Source: Actinomadura luzonensis (GTDB lineage Bacteria > Actinomycetota > Actinomycetes > Streptosporangiales > Streptosporangiaceae). Taken from it: 64,000 bases of DNA. Under the pieces are notes generated by a model. That model searched no databases, was not told the origin of the DNA, and saw nothing but the letters and a program-made list of their open reading frames with translations. The position numbers and the translations under genes are program-made. Location of the stretch: contig NZ_JAKRKC020000001.1 of assembly GCF_022664455.2 (NCBI RefSeq), forward strand, positions 1,364,001-1,428,000, given 5' to 3'. Shown here one piece after another: positions 14,835 to 22,711 of this stretch (position 1 is its first letter; each line of letters opens with the position of its first letter).

Positions 14835-15749
14835 TCAACTGGCAGTTCGAAAGCGGTCGTAGCGTTCCTCCAGAAGTACTGGGTCCGGTTGATCAGCTCG
14901 CCTCCGAGGAAGAGCTAGCGCGTGGTGGTGCAATTCTTGAAGTCCGTGCTTGAGCATAGGTCCATCGATCTCGCGTAGGATGTCTGCACGTACTTCGACG
15001 ACATAGTCAGGCCGAATTCCGAGAATGTTCTCGTCGTACGCTGCATGGTGGATTTTACACAAAGAAACACCGTTGGCTATAGCTGGAACACCTCGGGTGT
15101 CGCGGTCAGGAATGATGTGAGCCGCATCAAGGAGCGATCGGTGCCGGAGCCGGCACATTGCACACGCGCTCTCATACGCCTGGATGACCCGCTGTCGAAA
15201 GACCGGTTGGTGCAGTCGTCGCCTCGTGATTCCTAGAGAGTACCGACGTTCGATCTCGCTGCTCACGCCTCCGATGGGCAGGGATCGTTGCGCTTCATCC
15301 AAGGCCACCGCCACCTGTGATTGCTCAGCCTCGACGCCGACGATCCAGACAGGAAAGAAAGGCAGGTATACCCCTTGCTGTATTCCGAAGAACCATATGA
15401 GCGGCACCCCCTCGCGAAAGGCCGCTCGTAGCCCAGCGTTGGTGTAGTGCTGCGGGTTGCCTTGGAACTTGTAGCGCAGCAGGCCGTCGCTTCCCACCTC
15501 GTCCTCGTAAGGCACCCGCCCGCCTCCAGGCGTGTAGGTGGTCAAGATCGACAGCGCGGCGGTCAGACCTCTGGGTTTCCTGATACCTAGCTGATTGTCG
15601 ATCAAGGGGAACACTCGTCCCTCGAACCTGAAGCCAAGCAACTCGTCACGGCGGACAATTGGGGTGTCAGGCGTACATCTCTGCCGAAGCCAAGCCATGG
15701 CCGCCGCTCGTACCCGAGCGTCCAAGTCATCGGGGGGTGTTGTGAGCAC
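14835..15749 (-). CDS. HNH endonuclease
   Basis: A 304-aa protein starting at GTG 15749. The C-terminal third carries a zinc-bound HNH nuclease fold: CAMCRLRHRSLLDAAHIIP followed by GVSLCKIHHAAYDENILGI, with the Cys ligands, the catalytic His of DAAH and the downstream His/Asn pair. The N-terminal 180 residues (VRRDELLGFRFEGRVFPLID, then FFGIQQGVYLPFFPVWIVG) match the sensor-like region often found before HNH in predicted restriction endonucleases. Base composition here is clearly lower in GC than either flank. It lies next to a HEPN/DUF262 pair on the same strand, so a role in defence against foreign DNA is likely. Confidence 0.85.
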   Translation of the reverse strand: MLTTPPDDLDARVRAAAMAWLRQRCTPDTPIVRRDELLGFRFEGRVFPLIDNQLGIRKPRGLTAALSILTTYTPGGGRVPYEDEVGSDGLLRYKFQGNPQHYTNAGLRAAFREGVPLIWFFGIQQGVYLPFFPVWIVGVEAEQSQVAVALDEAQRSLPIGGVSSEIERRYSLGITRRRLHQPVFRQRVIQAYESACAMCRLRHRSLLDAAHIIPDRDTRGVPAIANGVSLCKIHHAAYDENILGIRPDYVVEVRADILREIDGPMLKHGLQELHHHALALPRRRADQPDPVLLEERYDRFRTAS

Positions 15750-15913
15750 AAGGCACTTTTACACCCTTAGCCAGCCTGCCTGCTAGGGCATCTGGCTACG
15801 CAGCACGAGGCCACCAACTCAGGCGGGTGTCACTCGCAATCGAAACAGAGGCGTCAGGACTCGATGGTCGCCCTCGATGGGCCGTTCAGACCAGAGAGAT
15901 AGTGTGAGCAGAC

Positions 15914-16531
15914 CTACAACTGCTCTAGCAGTTCGTCAATCACCCTAAAACCATCCCGCAATTCTTGCACCGTCACATACTCTACTTGCGGATCGAGCAA
16001 TCGCTGAGGCTTCCCCGATTTGTGCGCCAGCTCTCCTCTAGCCGTCGCCCACGCTTCGAGAGCACTCAACCACTGCTCGTCGATATCCTCCTCCCGAACA
16101 CCCAGCGGGAGGAGGATCCTCAGCAGGTTCTTCTCCTTGATGCCGTTGTTCTGCATGATCACATAGTTCAGATAGTTCTTGCGAGCGGCTTCAACCCGTT
16201 CGGTGAGATTAGGCGCCTTTTTCTGCCTCTCGCTAGCAGAAAGGATGGTCGTCTCCTTCCACCCCAAGGAGCTCTCATATGCGACCAGGGCAAGTAGGCT
16301 CGGCCTGATATTGCCATGCGCGAGCCATTCACTTACAGCCCGAGAAACGATCTGCTGCGCCCGGTCCTCTATGAATGCCTCGAACTCGGCATGAGCCAGG
16401 AGGCGGAACGCTCTCGCGCTCTCATGCACGCGAACCGTATAAAGCCCCGTCGGGTCGAACTCCTCGGGGAGGAGATTACTCCGTAACTCTAGTAAGCGTG
16501 CATAGAGAGTCTGGAAACGAGGAGAAGGCAT
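15914..16531 (-). CDS. HEPN-domain protein (RiboL-PSP-HEPN type)
   Basis: A 205-aa all-helical protein. It contains the HEPN active-site motif R165-GELA-H170 (Rx4H) near the C-terminus, in an ARGELAHKSGK context typical of RiboL-PSP-HEPN/MAE_28990-like proteins, which are predicted RNases of abortive-infection or toxin systems. The ATG at 16531 overlaps the stop of the DUF262 gene (TGATG); a TTG one codon earlier is also possible. The tight coupling suggests a two-component unit in which the DUF262 protein senses or restrains the HEPN effector. AT-richer composition supports horizontal acquisition. Confidence 0.75.
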   Translation of the reverse strand: MPSPRFQTLYARLLELRSNLLPEEFDPTGLYTVRVHESARAFRLLAHAEFEAFIEDRAQQIVSRAVSEWLAHGNIRPSLLALVAYESSLGWKETTILSASERQKKAPNLTERVEAARKNYLNYVIMQNNGIKEKNLLRILLPLGVREEDIDEQWLSALEAWATARGELAHKSGKPQRLLDPQVEYVTVQELRDGFRVIDELLEQL

Positions 16532-17769
16532 CAATCCGCCTTGAATACTATCTTCTCATCGTCGCCGATATATGGGATCCGCAACTGGTTCTCGCCAACG
16601 ATCGGAGCAAGCGTTTCGCCCCACTTCTGAAGTCGGTATTGAGTTGCGTTAATGGATTTCGTAGTACTCTGCACCGCTTGCACGAATTCCGTGTCCACAT
16701 CGCAGAGATCCTGAAATGCCTCACGGACGTCGACAGCCCGTGCCTGCGCAGCCGCCCTAACCGAAGGTGTCGAGAAGTAGTAGGTCATCACATCGAAGAT
16801 TGCCCTATTGAAGCGGTTCTCGTAGTGATCCCTATCCCACCGATGAAAGGCATCCGAGCCGAAAATGGCTACCGTACAGTCGATTGCCCGATCACACTGC
16901 AGGGCTGCATCCCGTATGCCGGACTCTTCAGCGAGCCACTTCTGGTTAAGCTTCTCGGTCGTCCCGTCAAGAAACTTCTTCAAGTCGCCGCGATAGTCAG
17001 GCAGATAATAGGAGAAGGCAAAGTACCTCAACAGGATCTCGACATCACGCATTCGAAAGTCAGGCCCGTTGAGCTTGAGCGCCCTCTGCAAAGAGGTGCT
17101 GGCGCTCGCATGATCGTCAAGGAAGTTGGTGAACTCACCAGGGTGAAGCGCCTGCCGGAGTTCCTGCGGAGAGAGGCTTACGCTGCCAGTGTTCAGGCGC
17201 AGGAAGACCAGATTGAGGAACTCCTCATTCGGCCATGCCCGCACCACGACCGTACGGATGGTCTGGTTGAGGAACGAGTTCAAGTCCTCGACTCTGGCCG
17301 CATCGTTTTCCATCTTCGCCAGAGTCTGCCTGTTGAGATCTGTCCGGACGTCAAGACCTCTAAGACTGAACTTACGGAACTCCTCTGTTGTGTTCGCCGC
17401 AAAGGATGATCCCTCTGCGAACTGCCGCAGCGCAAGAAGCCGCTGCTTGCCGTCGAGAACGAGAAAAGAACCTCGTCGCCTCTTATCCTCAGCAAGAACC
17501 AACTGTGGTATGGGAAGGCCAAGGATTAGCGATTCGATGAACCGGCTCTTCCGCTTGAGATCCCAGGCATCTCTCCGCTGAAACCGCGGGTTGAGCTGAA
17601 TGTTACCTCGGCGTAGCTGACTAAGAATTGTTTCGGCTGTCCAGTCGGTGTCGGTTACTACTGCTTGGGAGACAGCATCGGGCGCCACCGGTTCCTCGTC
17701 GTCCTCGACATCTCCCCACTGGGTGTCAAGGTGGTCGAATCTGATGTCCAGATCCTCTTGGTCATCCAT
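16531..17769 (-). CDS. DUF262-domain protein (ParB/GmrS-like)
   Basis: A 412-aa protein starting at ATG 17769 behind GGAGGGTGAG; the open frame extends 28 codons further but lacks a better site. After an acidic N-terminus, residues 45-130 form the DUF262 ParB-like fold: LRRGNIQLNPRFQRRDAW, then IPQLVLAEDK and the DGKQR motif (106-110). That domain binds and hydrolyses nucleotides in GmrSD-type and related anti-phage enzymes. The helical C-terminal half has no HNH or DUF1524 nuclease, so the effector function probably rests with the co-translated HEPN protein. It is the first gene of the putative defence operon. Confidence 0.85.
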   Translation of the reverse strand: MDDQEDLDIRFDHLDTQWGDVEDDEEPVAPDAVSQAVVTDTDWTAETILSQLRRGNIQLNPRFQRRDAWDLKRKSRFIESLILGLPIPQLVLAEDKRRRGSFLVLDGKQRLLALRQFAEGSSFAANTTEEFRKFSLRGLDVRTDLNRQTLAKMENDAARVEDLNSFLNQTIRTVVVRAWPNEEFLNLVFLRLNTGSVSLSPQELRQALHPGEFTNFLDDHASASTSLQRALKLNGPDFRMRDVEILLRYFAFSYYLPDYRGDLKKFLDGTTEKLNQKWLAEESGIRDAALQCDRAIDCTVAIFGSDAFHRWDRDHYENRFNRAIFDVMTYYFSTPSVRAAAQARAVDVREAFQDLCDVDTEFVQAVQSTTKSINATQYRLQKWGETLAPIVGENQLRIPYIGDDEKIVFKAD

Positions 17770-17986
17770 GTGCTCACCCTCCAGATCTGGGCAGTCTACC
17801 TCCGTACGGCACACTAGCTGCAACAGTAGAGTATTGAAGAAATTTCCTCCCAAACAGTTGATTTTACACTTCCGTCCGCGTCTGACCGCTTAATGCCGCT
17901 CCTTCCCAATAGACGGCCTTGCTTACAGGGAACCTAGGGCCAGCGAGGCGGGACCAGGCTCATGGGCGCCCTCTCCAGTTCACCGG

Positions 17987-18241
17987 TCAGCGCTGGTCGG
18001 GCCACTGCTCGCGAGGCGCCACAAACGTTCCGCGGCCTTGGATGGTGACCACCCAGCCTTGCTCGCGCAGGAGTTCCATGGCGCGGCGGACTGAGCCGCG
18101 GGCAATGCCGTGCTCCTGCTGGAGCGAGCTCTCGGAGGGCACGAGCTGTCGCTCCTCCAGGTCGCCTGCCTTGATTCTGTCCCGGATGATGCGGGCCAGC
18201 TGCTCGTAGATCGGCGTGGGGTCGAGCTGGTCAACCGTCAT
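17987..18241 (-). CDS. Minimal GntR-type regulator (DNA-binding domain only)
   Basis: An 84-aa protein that is essentially one winged helix: PTPIYEQLARIIRDRIKAGD, then PSESSLQQEHGIARGSVRRA and WVVTIQGRGTFV. The effector-binding domain of normal GntR proteins is absent, as in small regulators of integrated plasmids and conjugative elements. Start ATG 18241 has no clear ribosome-binding site, so translation may be leaderless. Direct repeats GTACTTCCAG/GTACTTACGT at 18260-18279, just upstream of it, are a likely autoregulatory site. Confidence 0.85.
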   Translation of the reverse strand: MTVDQLDPTPIYEQLARIIRDRIKAGDLEERQLVPSESSLQQEHGIARGSVRRAMELLREQGWVVTIQGRGTFVAPREQWPDQR

Positions 18242-18259
18242 GGCTAGCACGTTAAGGAC

Positions 18260-18279
18260 GTACTTCCAGGTACTTACGT
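18260..18279. promoter_or_regulatory. Tandem GTACTT operator before the GntR gene
   Basis: GTACTTCCAG is followed directly by GTACTTACGT, two 10-bp units one helical turn apart, 19 bp upstream of the GntR start. This spacing suits cooperative binding of a small winged-helix repressor. Confidence 0.4.
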
Positions 18280-18308
18280 TGGGTACGGGTAGGACGTGCT
18301 AGACGGGC

Positions 18309-18326
18309 TATACGAGTTATACGTAT
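18309..18326. repeat. TATACG direct repeat
   Basis: TATACGAGT and TATACGTAT stand head to tail. A further TATACGAGTT occurs at 18701-18710 inside the second small gene. The repeats could be operators or recombination-related; nothing decides between these. Confidence 0.4.
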
Positions 18327-18409
18327 GCTCGTTCGTGCAGGCGAAGAGAGGGTGCGCTGGGCGGTGCAGCGCCGAGCGTTCCGTGGTCGGACGCCGGGAG
18401 GTCCAATCC

Positions 18410-18568
18410 ATGGGTGAAGGAATCACAGCGGCCGAGGTGCAGGCGGTGTTGCGGCGGCACGGTTACCGGCTCCACGCGGTCGAACACGTTCGCAGGCTGT
18501 TGTTGGCGCGTGTCGACGTCGCGCCGCGTGAGGTCGTTCAGGGCCCTCGCCGGGGAAGTGCGCGGTGA
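18410..18568 (+). CDS. Small hypothetical protein
   Basis: A 52-aa protein with GGGAGG (18396-18401) eight bases before the ATG. It reads MGEGITAAEVQAVL then RLHAVEHVRRLLLARVDVAPRE, basic and helical, with no recognised family. Its stop overlaps the GTG start of the next gene (GTGA), so the two are co-translated. It is divergent from the GntR gene and probably under its control. Confidence 0.55.
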   Translation: MGEGITAAEVQAVLRRHGYRLHAVEHVRRLLLARVDVAPREVVQGPRRGSAR

Positions 18569-18843
18569 CTTTCTCGGAGTACCACGGGCCGCATGATGAG
18601 CCGCCCAAGCCTGGCCACGTTGTGCTGACCTGGTACGAGCCCGGGAAGCGGACGCCGCGGGTACGCGTCGTCTCCCATACCTGTGGGTGTCGGAGGGTCG
18701 TATACGAGTTGTGTAGTGCCGGTGGGCAGGGGTTCGTTCGGCGTACGGAGCAGGAGCGCAGGGCTGTGCGTGAGACTGCTTGGACGGTGAGCAGGGTCGC
18801 GCAGGTCACCTTCAACCAGATCCTGCTGGGTGAGGCGAGGTGA
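18565..18843 (+). CDS. Small hypothetical protein with Cys-x-Cys
   Basis: A 92-aa protein starting at GTG 18565, coupled to the preceding gene. It contains VVSHTCGCRRVVYELC, a cluster of three Cys and one His that could bind a metal, and a basic helical C-terminus (QERRAVRETAWTVSRVAQVT). No family was recognised. With the gene before it and the GntR regulator, it forms a small module of the kind found in remnants of integrated elements; no integrase is visible. Confidence 0.55.
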   Translation: MTFSEYHGPHDEPPKPGHVVLTWYEPGKRTPRVRVVSHTCGCRRVVYELCSAGGQGFVRRTEQERRAVRETAWTVSRVAQVTFNQILLGEAR

Positions 18844-18864
18844 GAGCAGGCGCACCAGGGGCTT

Positions 18865-19110
18865 TTAGGCCCATTGCCAGGCGAGTTCCAGGGGGCTGCC
18901 GGGGAATTGGCGGTGCCACCGCGTGGAGAGGGTGAGAAAGGTCAGGCAGATGGTGGCCCGAGGTCAGGGGGATCCACCAGGGGCGGAAGGCGGCGAGGTG
19001 GGTGGCCAAGGCGAGGCGCCGGTCGCAGCAGCGGGCGCTCGCGGCGAGGTACTGGAAGACGTGGCAGGACAGGGCGGCGCGGCCGACATTCGTAATGGTG
19101 GTCAGGGCGG
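18865..19110 (-). pseudogene. C-terminal remnant of a DUF418-type membrane protein
   Basis: On the minus strand, NVGRAALSCHVFQYLAAS in one frame and TRWHRQFPGSPLELAWQWA plus stop in another match the last helices of DUF418 proteins (a VGRxALTNYxxQS region, then a WxRRFxxGPLE end). At least one frameshift separates them, and the N-terminal three quarters of the gene are absent. The remaining gap to 19384 shows no convincing gene. Confidence 0.45.
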
Positions 19111-19384
19111 GGCCCGGGGGTGGTGCGGTGGGACAGGTCAGGCCCTTGTGGACCGCGCCTCGGTACTGGAGGTGTTGGTGCCGAGCGGGCCCGTGACGGC
19201 GATGCCGCGGAGGGCGTGCAGGGCTTCGACGCGTTTGCCCGCGTCCACCGGCGGCGCTCGGCCGGATGCCGCTGACCTCCTCGTACGCGACGAGATCGGG
19301 GCTACGGGGTGTACGAAGCTTGATCGGTCCGGCATGCTGAGGGCGAGGGTTTCCGTCACGGTCACGCGTCCCTGAGGGGCGGGC

Positions 19385-20497
19385 ATGAGCAGCTCCACAC
19401 CCTGGTGCATCGTCGGTCTGGACAACGGCGGCAACGCCAACAATGCGACCGTCCTGGACGGCTCCGGGCGGTTCCTGGTGGACGGGATGGTCGAGTCGCC
19501 CAGCAGGGTGCGGGAAGGGCCCAAGGCGGCGTTGCAGGCGCTGGCGGAGGCGATGGAGCGGGTGCTGGAGGTCACCGGGGTACGCAGGTCGGCGGTGGCG
19601 GGGGTGGGGCTGGACACTCCTGGGCCGGCCAGCGCGGACGGGGTCATCTCGTCGCGGGGGTCCACCAATTTCCTGCATCCGGAGTGGGCCGGGTTCGACA
19701 TCCGGACGGCGCTCGAGGAGCTGCTGCAACTGCCCGTCGTGTACAGCAACGACGCGAACGCGGCGGCGCTCTACGCGCACTACACGTACTTCGGGCCGGA
19801 GCGGGCGGGACGCGCGTCGTCGGTGTCGGCGATCGTCGGGACGGGGCTGGGCGGCGGGGTCGTCGAGGCCGGGCAGGTCGTACGGGGGGCGGCGGGCATG
19901 GCCGGGGAGCTCGGGCACATCCCGCTTCCGTCGGCCGGGCTGCTGGAGGACGGGCAGGCGCTGCCGGCGTGCAACTGCGGGAACGCGGGCGATGTCGAGA
20001 GCTTCGCGTCGCTGACCGGGATCGAGAAGAATCTGCTGCCGTACTGGATCGCGAAATATCCGGATCATCCGCTGGCCGCCGAACCGCTTCCCGTGGCGGC
20101 CCGGGCGCTCCGGGCGTACGCGGAGCGGGAGGATCCGCTCGCGTTGAGCGTTTTCGAGCAGCAGGCCAAGGCGCTCGGGATGCTCTTCACCATCGCGGCC
20201 AACTTCACCGATCCGCACGCCTACTTCGTGGGCGGTGGGGTCGTGGCGGCCAAGGCGCGGTTCCGGGAGTGGCTGCTGGAGCGGGTGCGGGTGCACACGG
20301 CGCTGCGGGTGGAGCAGCGGGAGGCGGCGGTGTTCGCGCTGGTGCCGGATCTGGACATGGCGGGGGCTCGGGGGGCGGCCATCGCGGCCCGCGAGGCCCT
20401 CGCGACCGGCGAGGCCGTGGCAACCGGCGAGGCCGCTACGACCGGCGAGGCCGTCGCCGTCTCGCCTCGGCCAGGCGTGGCACCCGGCCCGGCGTAG
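19385..20497 (+). CDS. ROK-family sugar kinase-like protein
   Basis: A 370-aa protein without an N-terminal helix-turn-helix, so an enzyme rather than a repressor. The ATP-binding opening is IVGLDNGGNANNATVLD in place of DIGGTK. Later motifs are standard: GVGLDTPGP, NDANAAALYAHYTYFG with the catalytic Asp, VGTGLGGGVV, and CNCGNAGDVE, where the last zinc-binding Cys of the ROK signature is replaced by Asp. The C-terminus ends in an ATGEAV/ATGEAA/TTGEAV tandem repeat that continues into the repeat-rich DNA downstream. It probably phosphorylates a sugar or amino sugar, but the altered motifs make activity uncertain. Confidence 0.75.
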   Translation: MSSSTPWCIVGLDNGGNANNATVLDGSGRFLVDGMVESPSRVREGPKAALQALAEAMERVLEVTGVRRSAVAGVGLDTPGPASADGVISSRGSTNFLHPEWAGFDIRTALEELLQLPVVYSNDANAAALYAHYTYFGPERAGRASSVSAIVGTGLGGGVVEAGQVVRGAAGMAGELGHIPLPSAGLLEDGQALPACNCGNAGDVESFASLTGIEKNLLPYWIAKYPDHPLAAEPLPVAARALRAYAEREDPLALSVFEQQAKALGMLFTIAANFTDPHAYFVGGGVVAAKARFREWLLERVRVHTALRVEQREAAVFALVPDLDMAGARGAAIAAREALATGEAVATGEAATTGEAVAVSPRPGVAPGPA

Positions 20498-20602
20498 CGT
20501 CCAGATGCTGCTGGGTGCGATCCGTGCGGTCGCCTCGGGCGGGTGGGGCATCGAATGGCGAAGGGAGTGGAGGGCCTGCTGTCCAGGCGCGACGCCCGCG
20601 GC

Positions 20603-20688
20603 GGGTCCGAGCGCCCGCGGTGGGCCCGAGCGCCCGCGGTGGGCCCGAGCGCCCGTGGTGGGCCCGAGCGCCCGTGGTGGGCCCGAGG
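20603..20688. repeat. 19-bp tandem repeat, about 4.5 copies
   Basis: Unit GGGCCCGAGCGCCCGCGGT, nearly perfect, in a non-coding stretch. Because 19 is not a multiple of three, no single reading frame is maintained, which argues against a coding origin. The whole gap 20498-21050 contains no convincing gene on either strand. Confidence 0.8.
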
Positions 20689-20735
20689 AGCTGTGGATGG
20701 CTGGGAGCGCTGTCGCGGGAGTGGTAACGGGCGCG

Positions 20736-20807
20736 GGAGCGGTGGCGGATGCCGGAGCGGTGGCGGATGCCGGAGCGGTGGCGGATGCCGGAGTGGTGGC
20801 GGACGCG
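20736..20807. repeat. 18-bp tandem repeat, 4 copies
   Basis: Unit GGAGCGGTGGCGGATGCC; the first three copies are identical and the fourth is diverged (GGAGTGGTGGCGGACGCG). It lies close to the 19-bp array but the units are different. Confidence 0.8.
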
Positions 20808-20972
20808 GGGTGGTGGCGGGCTGGCTGCTGCCGGTCGGGCCTGGCTCGGCGAACGTGCTCCTCGTGACGGCCCTCGACGTGCCGGGGTTGACGATCGCGG
20901 GCACCGTACGGGTTCGCGCGCCGCGCGGGCCGTGGCGGAGGGCGACGACGGTCCTCGCCGAGGACCCACGGG

Positions 20973-20998
20973 TTGACCTCAAGGTTGGTTGAGGTTGA
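20973..20998 (+). promoter_or_regulatory. MerR-type dyad promoter for the oxidoreductase
   Basis: TTG-ACCTCAA-N6-TTGAGGT-TGA forms an inverted repeat whose left edge includes a TTGACC -35. This is the arrangement of promoters activated by MerR-family regulators such as SoxR, where the dyad fills an over-long spacer. The -10 is weak. No MerR gene is present in the window. Confidence 0.55.
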
Positions 20999-21050
20999 AG
21001 ACTGAGAGCGACGACGACACAGAATCTGAGGAAAGGTGGTCGTTCTCGGG

Positions 21051-22013
21051 ATGCGTGCGATTCAGGTGGCCTCGTTCGGGGGGCCGGAAGTGCTGGAGCC
21101 GGTGGAGGTGCCCGAGCCGCGGGCCGGGGCCGGGCAGGTCGTGGTCGGCATGGCGGTGGCGGACGTGATCTTCCTGGACACGCTGCTGCGCGGCGGGTGG
21201 GGCCAGGAGTTCTTCCCGCGGGAGCTGCCGTACGTGCCGGGCGGCGGCGGGGCCGGCGAGGTGGTCGAGGTCGGCGAGGGCGTGGACCCGGCGTGGGTCG
21301 GGCGGCGGGTCGTGGTGCGGACCAGCAGCGGGTACGCCGAGCGGGTCGTCGCCGGGGTCGAGGAGGTCACCCCGATCCCGGACGGTCTCGGGTACGAGAC
21401 GGCGGCGGCGCTCCTCCACGACGGCGCGACCGCGATCATGATGGACCGGCTCGGCGCTCCGGAGAAGGGCGAATGGGTGCTGGTGTCCGCGGCGGCCGGC
21501 GGCGCGGGGACGCTGCTGGTGCAGCTCGCCGTCGAGGCGGGCGCGCGGGTGGTGGCGGCGGCCTCCAGCGAGCGCAAGCTGGCGCTGGCCCGGGACCTGG
21601 GCGCGGAGGCCGTGGTGGACTACACGCGTCCGGACTGGGTCGGACGCGTGCGTGAGACGACCGGCGGCGGGGCTCAGCTCGTGTACGACGGGGCGGGCGG
21701 CGCGCTCGGCTCGGCGGCCGTGGAGGCGGTGGCCGACGGCGGGCGGTTCGTCACGTACGGGACGAGTGACGGGTTCGCCGCGCCCGACCAGGAGGCGGCG
21801 GAGCGGCGCGGCGTCCGGCTGGTCTTCCCGCTGCTGGACGGCCCGCCCAAGCCGGACGCCGTGCGGGAGGTGCTGGAGGAGGCGCTGCGGCGGGGCGCCG
21901 AGGGGCGGCTGCGGCCGGTGATCGGGGCGACGTACCCGCTGGAGCGGGCGGCCGACGCGCATCTCGCGCTGGCCGCCCGCGCCACGGTGGGCAAGTCGCT
22001 CCTGGTGATCTAG
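21051..22013 (+). CDS. Quinone oxidoreductase-type zinc-independent MDR dehydrogenase
   Basis: A 320-aa NADPH-dependent medium-chain reductase. It opens MRAIQVASFGGPEVLEPVEV, the usual QOR start. The groES-like domain lacks the zinc-binding Cys residues. The Rossmann motif is AAAGGAGTLLVQLAVEAGARVV, with an NADP-type binding loop AASSERKLA. ATG 21051 matches family starts; a GTG at 21036 is an alternative closer to a GAGG. The MerR-type dyad directly upstream suggests induction by redox-active or electrophilic compounds. Its stop overlaps the end of the convergent pectate lyase pseudogene. Confidence 0.85.
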   Translation: MRAIQVASFGGPEVLEPVEVPEPRAGAGQVVVGMAVADVIFLDTLLRGGWGQEFFPRELPYVPGGGGAGEVVEVGEGVDPAWVGRRVVVRTSSGYAERVVAGVEEVTPIPDGLGYETAAALLHDGATAIMMDRLGAPEKGEWVLVSAAAGGAGTLLVQLAVEAGARVVAAASSERKLALARDLGAEAVVDYTRPDWVGRVRETTGGGAQLVYDGAGGALGSAAVEAVADGGRFVTYGTSDGFAAPDQEAAERRGVRLVFPLLDGPPKPDAVREVLEEALRRGAEGRLRPVIGATYPLERAADAHLALAARATVGKSLLVI

Positions 22014-22560
22014 CGGCCGATCCGGCCGACGCCGGCGCCCGCCTGGACCTTCGCGGGGACGGTGGCGGGGTCGTCGAGCGTGTAGGCGTAGTAGGCGCCC
22101 GATTCCTGGACGGCGCCGCTGCAGTCGGGCGTGCCCGACTCGTCCGCGAAGACGTTGTTGCGGGCCGCGCAGCGTGCGGCGGGCCCGGTGTAGTGGTCGG
22201 AGACCGGCTCGCCGAAGCGCACGCGCGGGTTGCGCTGCGGGGTGCGGTCGAACCAGTCGTGGTGGTGGGTGACCTTCAGGCGGGCGACGGCGTCCTGGGC
22301 GGCGTTGGAGTCGTCGTGGCCGAGCAGCATGTTCTTGGTGTGGTCGTGGGTGTGGTTCCAGGAGACGGTCACGTACGGGGAGCCGCCTGAGGTCAGGTTA
22401 CGGACGATGACGTTGTGGACGGCGTTCGCGGGGGGCGCGGTGTCCACCTCGGCGGTCGGGCCGCCCGCGCCGCCCGTGGTGCCGTTCTGCCCCCAGGCGT
22501 TCACGGCGGCGAAGCCGGTGGGGGCGCCGGCGGCGTCGCTGGGCAGGCAGCCGGGATCCG
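22010..22560 (-). pseudogene. Decayed second pectate lyase (PL1)
   Basis: One continuous frame carries PL1 fragments: GFAAVNAWGQNGTTGG, NVIVRNLTSGG, SPYVTVSWNHTHDH, KNMLLGHDDSN and RNPRVRFGEPV. Compared with the intact enzyme at 10.6-11.5 kb, the block between VRNLT and YVTVSW is gone, removing the calcium-binding and substrate residues (the WIDHN to DIKR region). A second block after VRFGEPV is also gone. The signal peptide is missing. The deletions keep the frame, so only homology reveals the decay. A LacI-type palindrome still stands upstream. Confidence 0.75.
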
Positions 22561-22640
22561 GCCGTGGTGTTGCGCGTGGCGCATCAACGGGTTCGGTGTG
22601 CAGTTGCGTCGCAGGCCGAAGTGATCGCGGCACCTGCTCG

Positions 22641-22654
22641 TGCAAGCGGTTGCA
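22641..22654. promoter_or_regulatory. LacI-type palindrome TGCAA-N4-TTGCA
   Basis: TGCAAGCGGTTGCA is a perfect palindrome apart from its central four bases, a common LacI-family operator form. It sits upstream of the pectate lyase pseudogene (minus strand) and about 60 bp before the permease gene (plus strand), so it may now serve only the latter or be a relic. Confidence 0.45.
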
Positions 22655-22711
22655 GGGCACGTTTTGCACCCGGCGCGAAGGGAAGTCAGGTCCGGGATCT
22701 GGGGAGCTGGC

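Noticed and set aside
14835..18843. Complete prophage or conjugative element
   Set aside because: No integrase, capsid, portal, terminase or transfer gene is visible. Only a defence-like cluster and a plasmid-style regulator are present.
18923..19375. Possible plus-strand gene in the gap before the ROK gene
   Set aside because: Composition is poor in expected codon bias and no domain was found; the minus strand carries DUF418 fragments instead.
20603..20807. CRISPR array
   Set aside because: The repeats are directly adjacent without spacers, and no cas gene is present; these are ordinary tandem repeats.
20498..21050. Several short overlapping open frames on both strands
   Set aside because: They are made of tandem-repeat translations (for example repeated GIRHRS or SERPRWARA units) and have no ribosome-binding sites. 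The region is better described as repeats plus a promoter.
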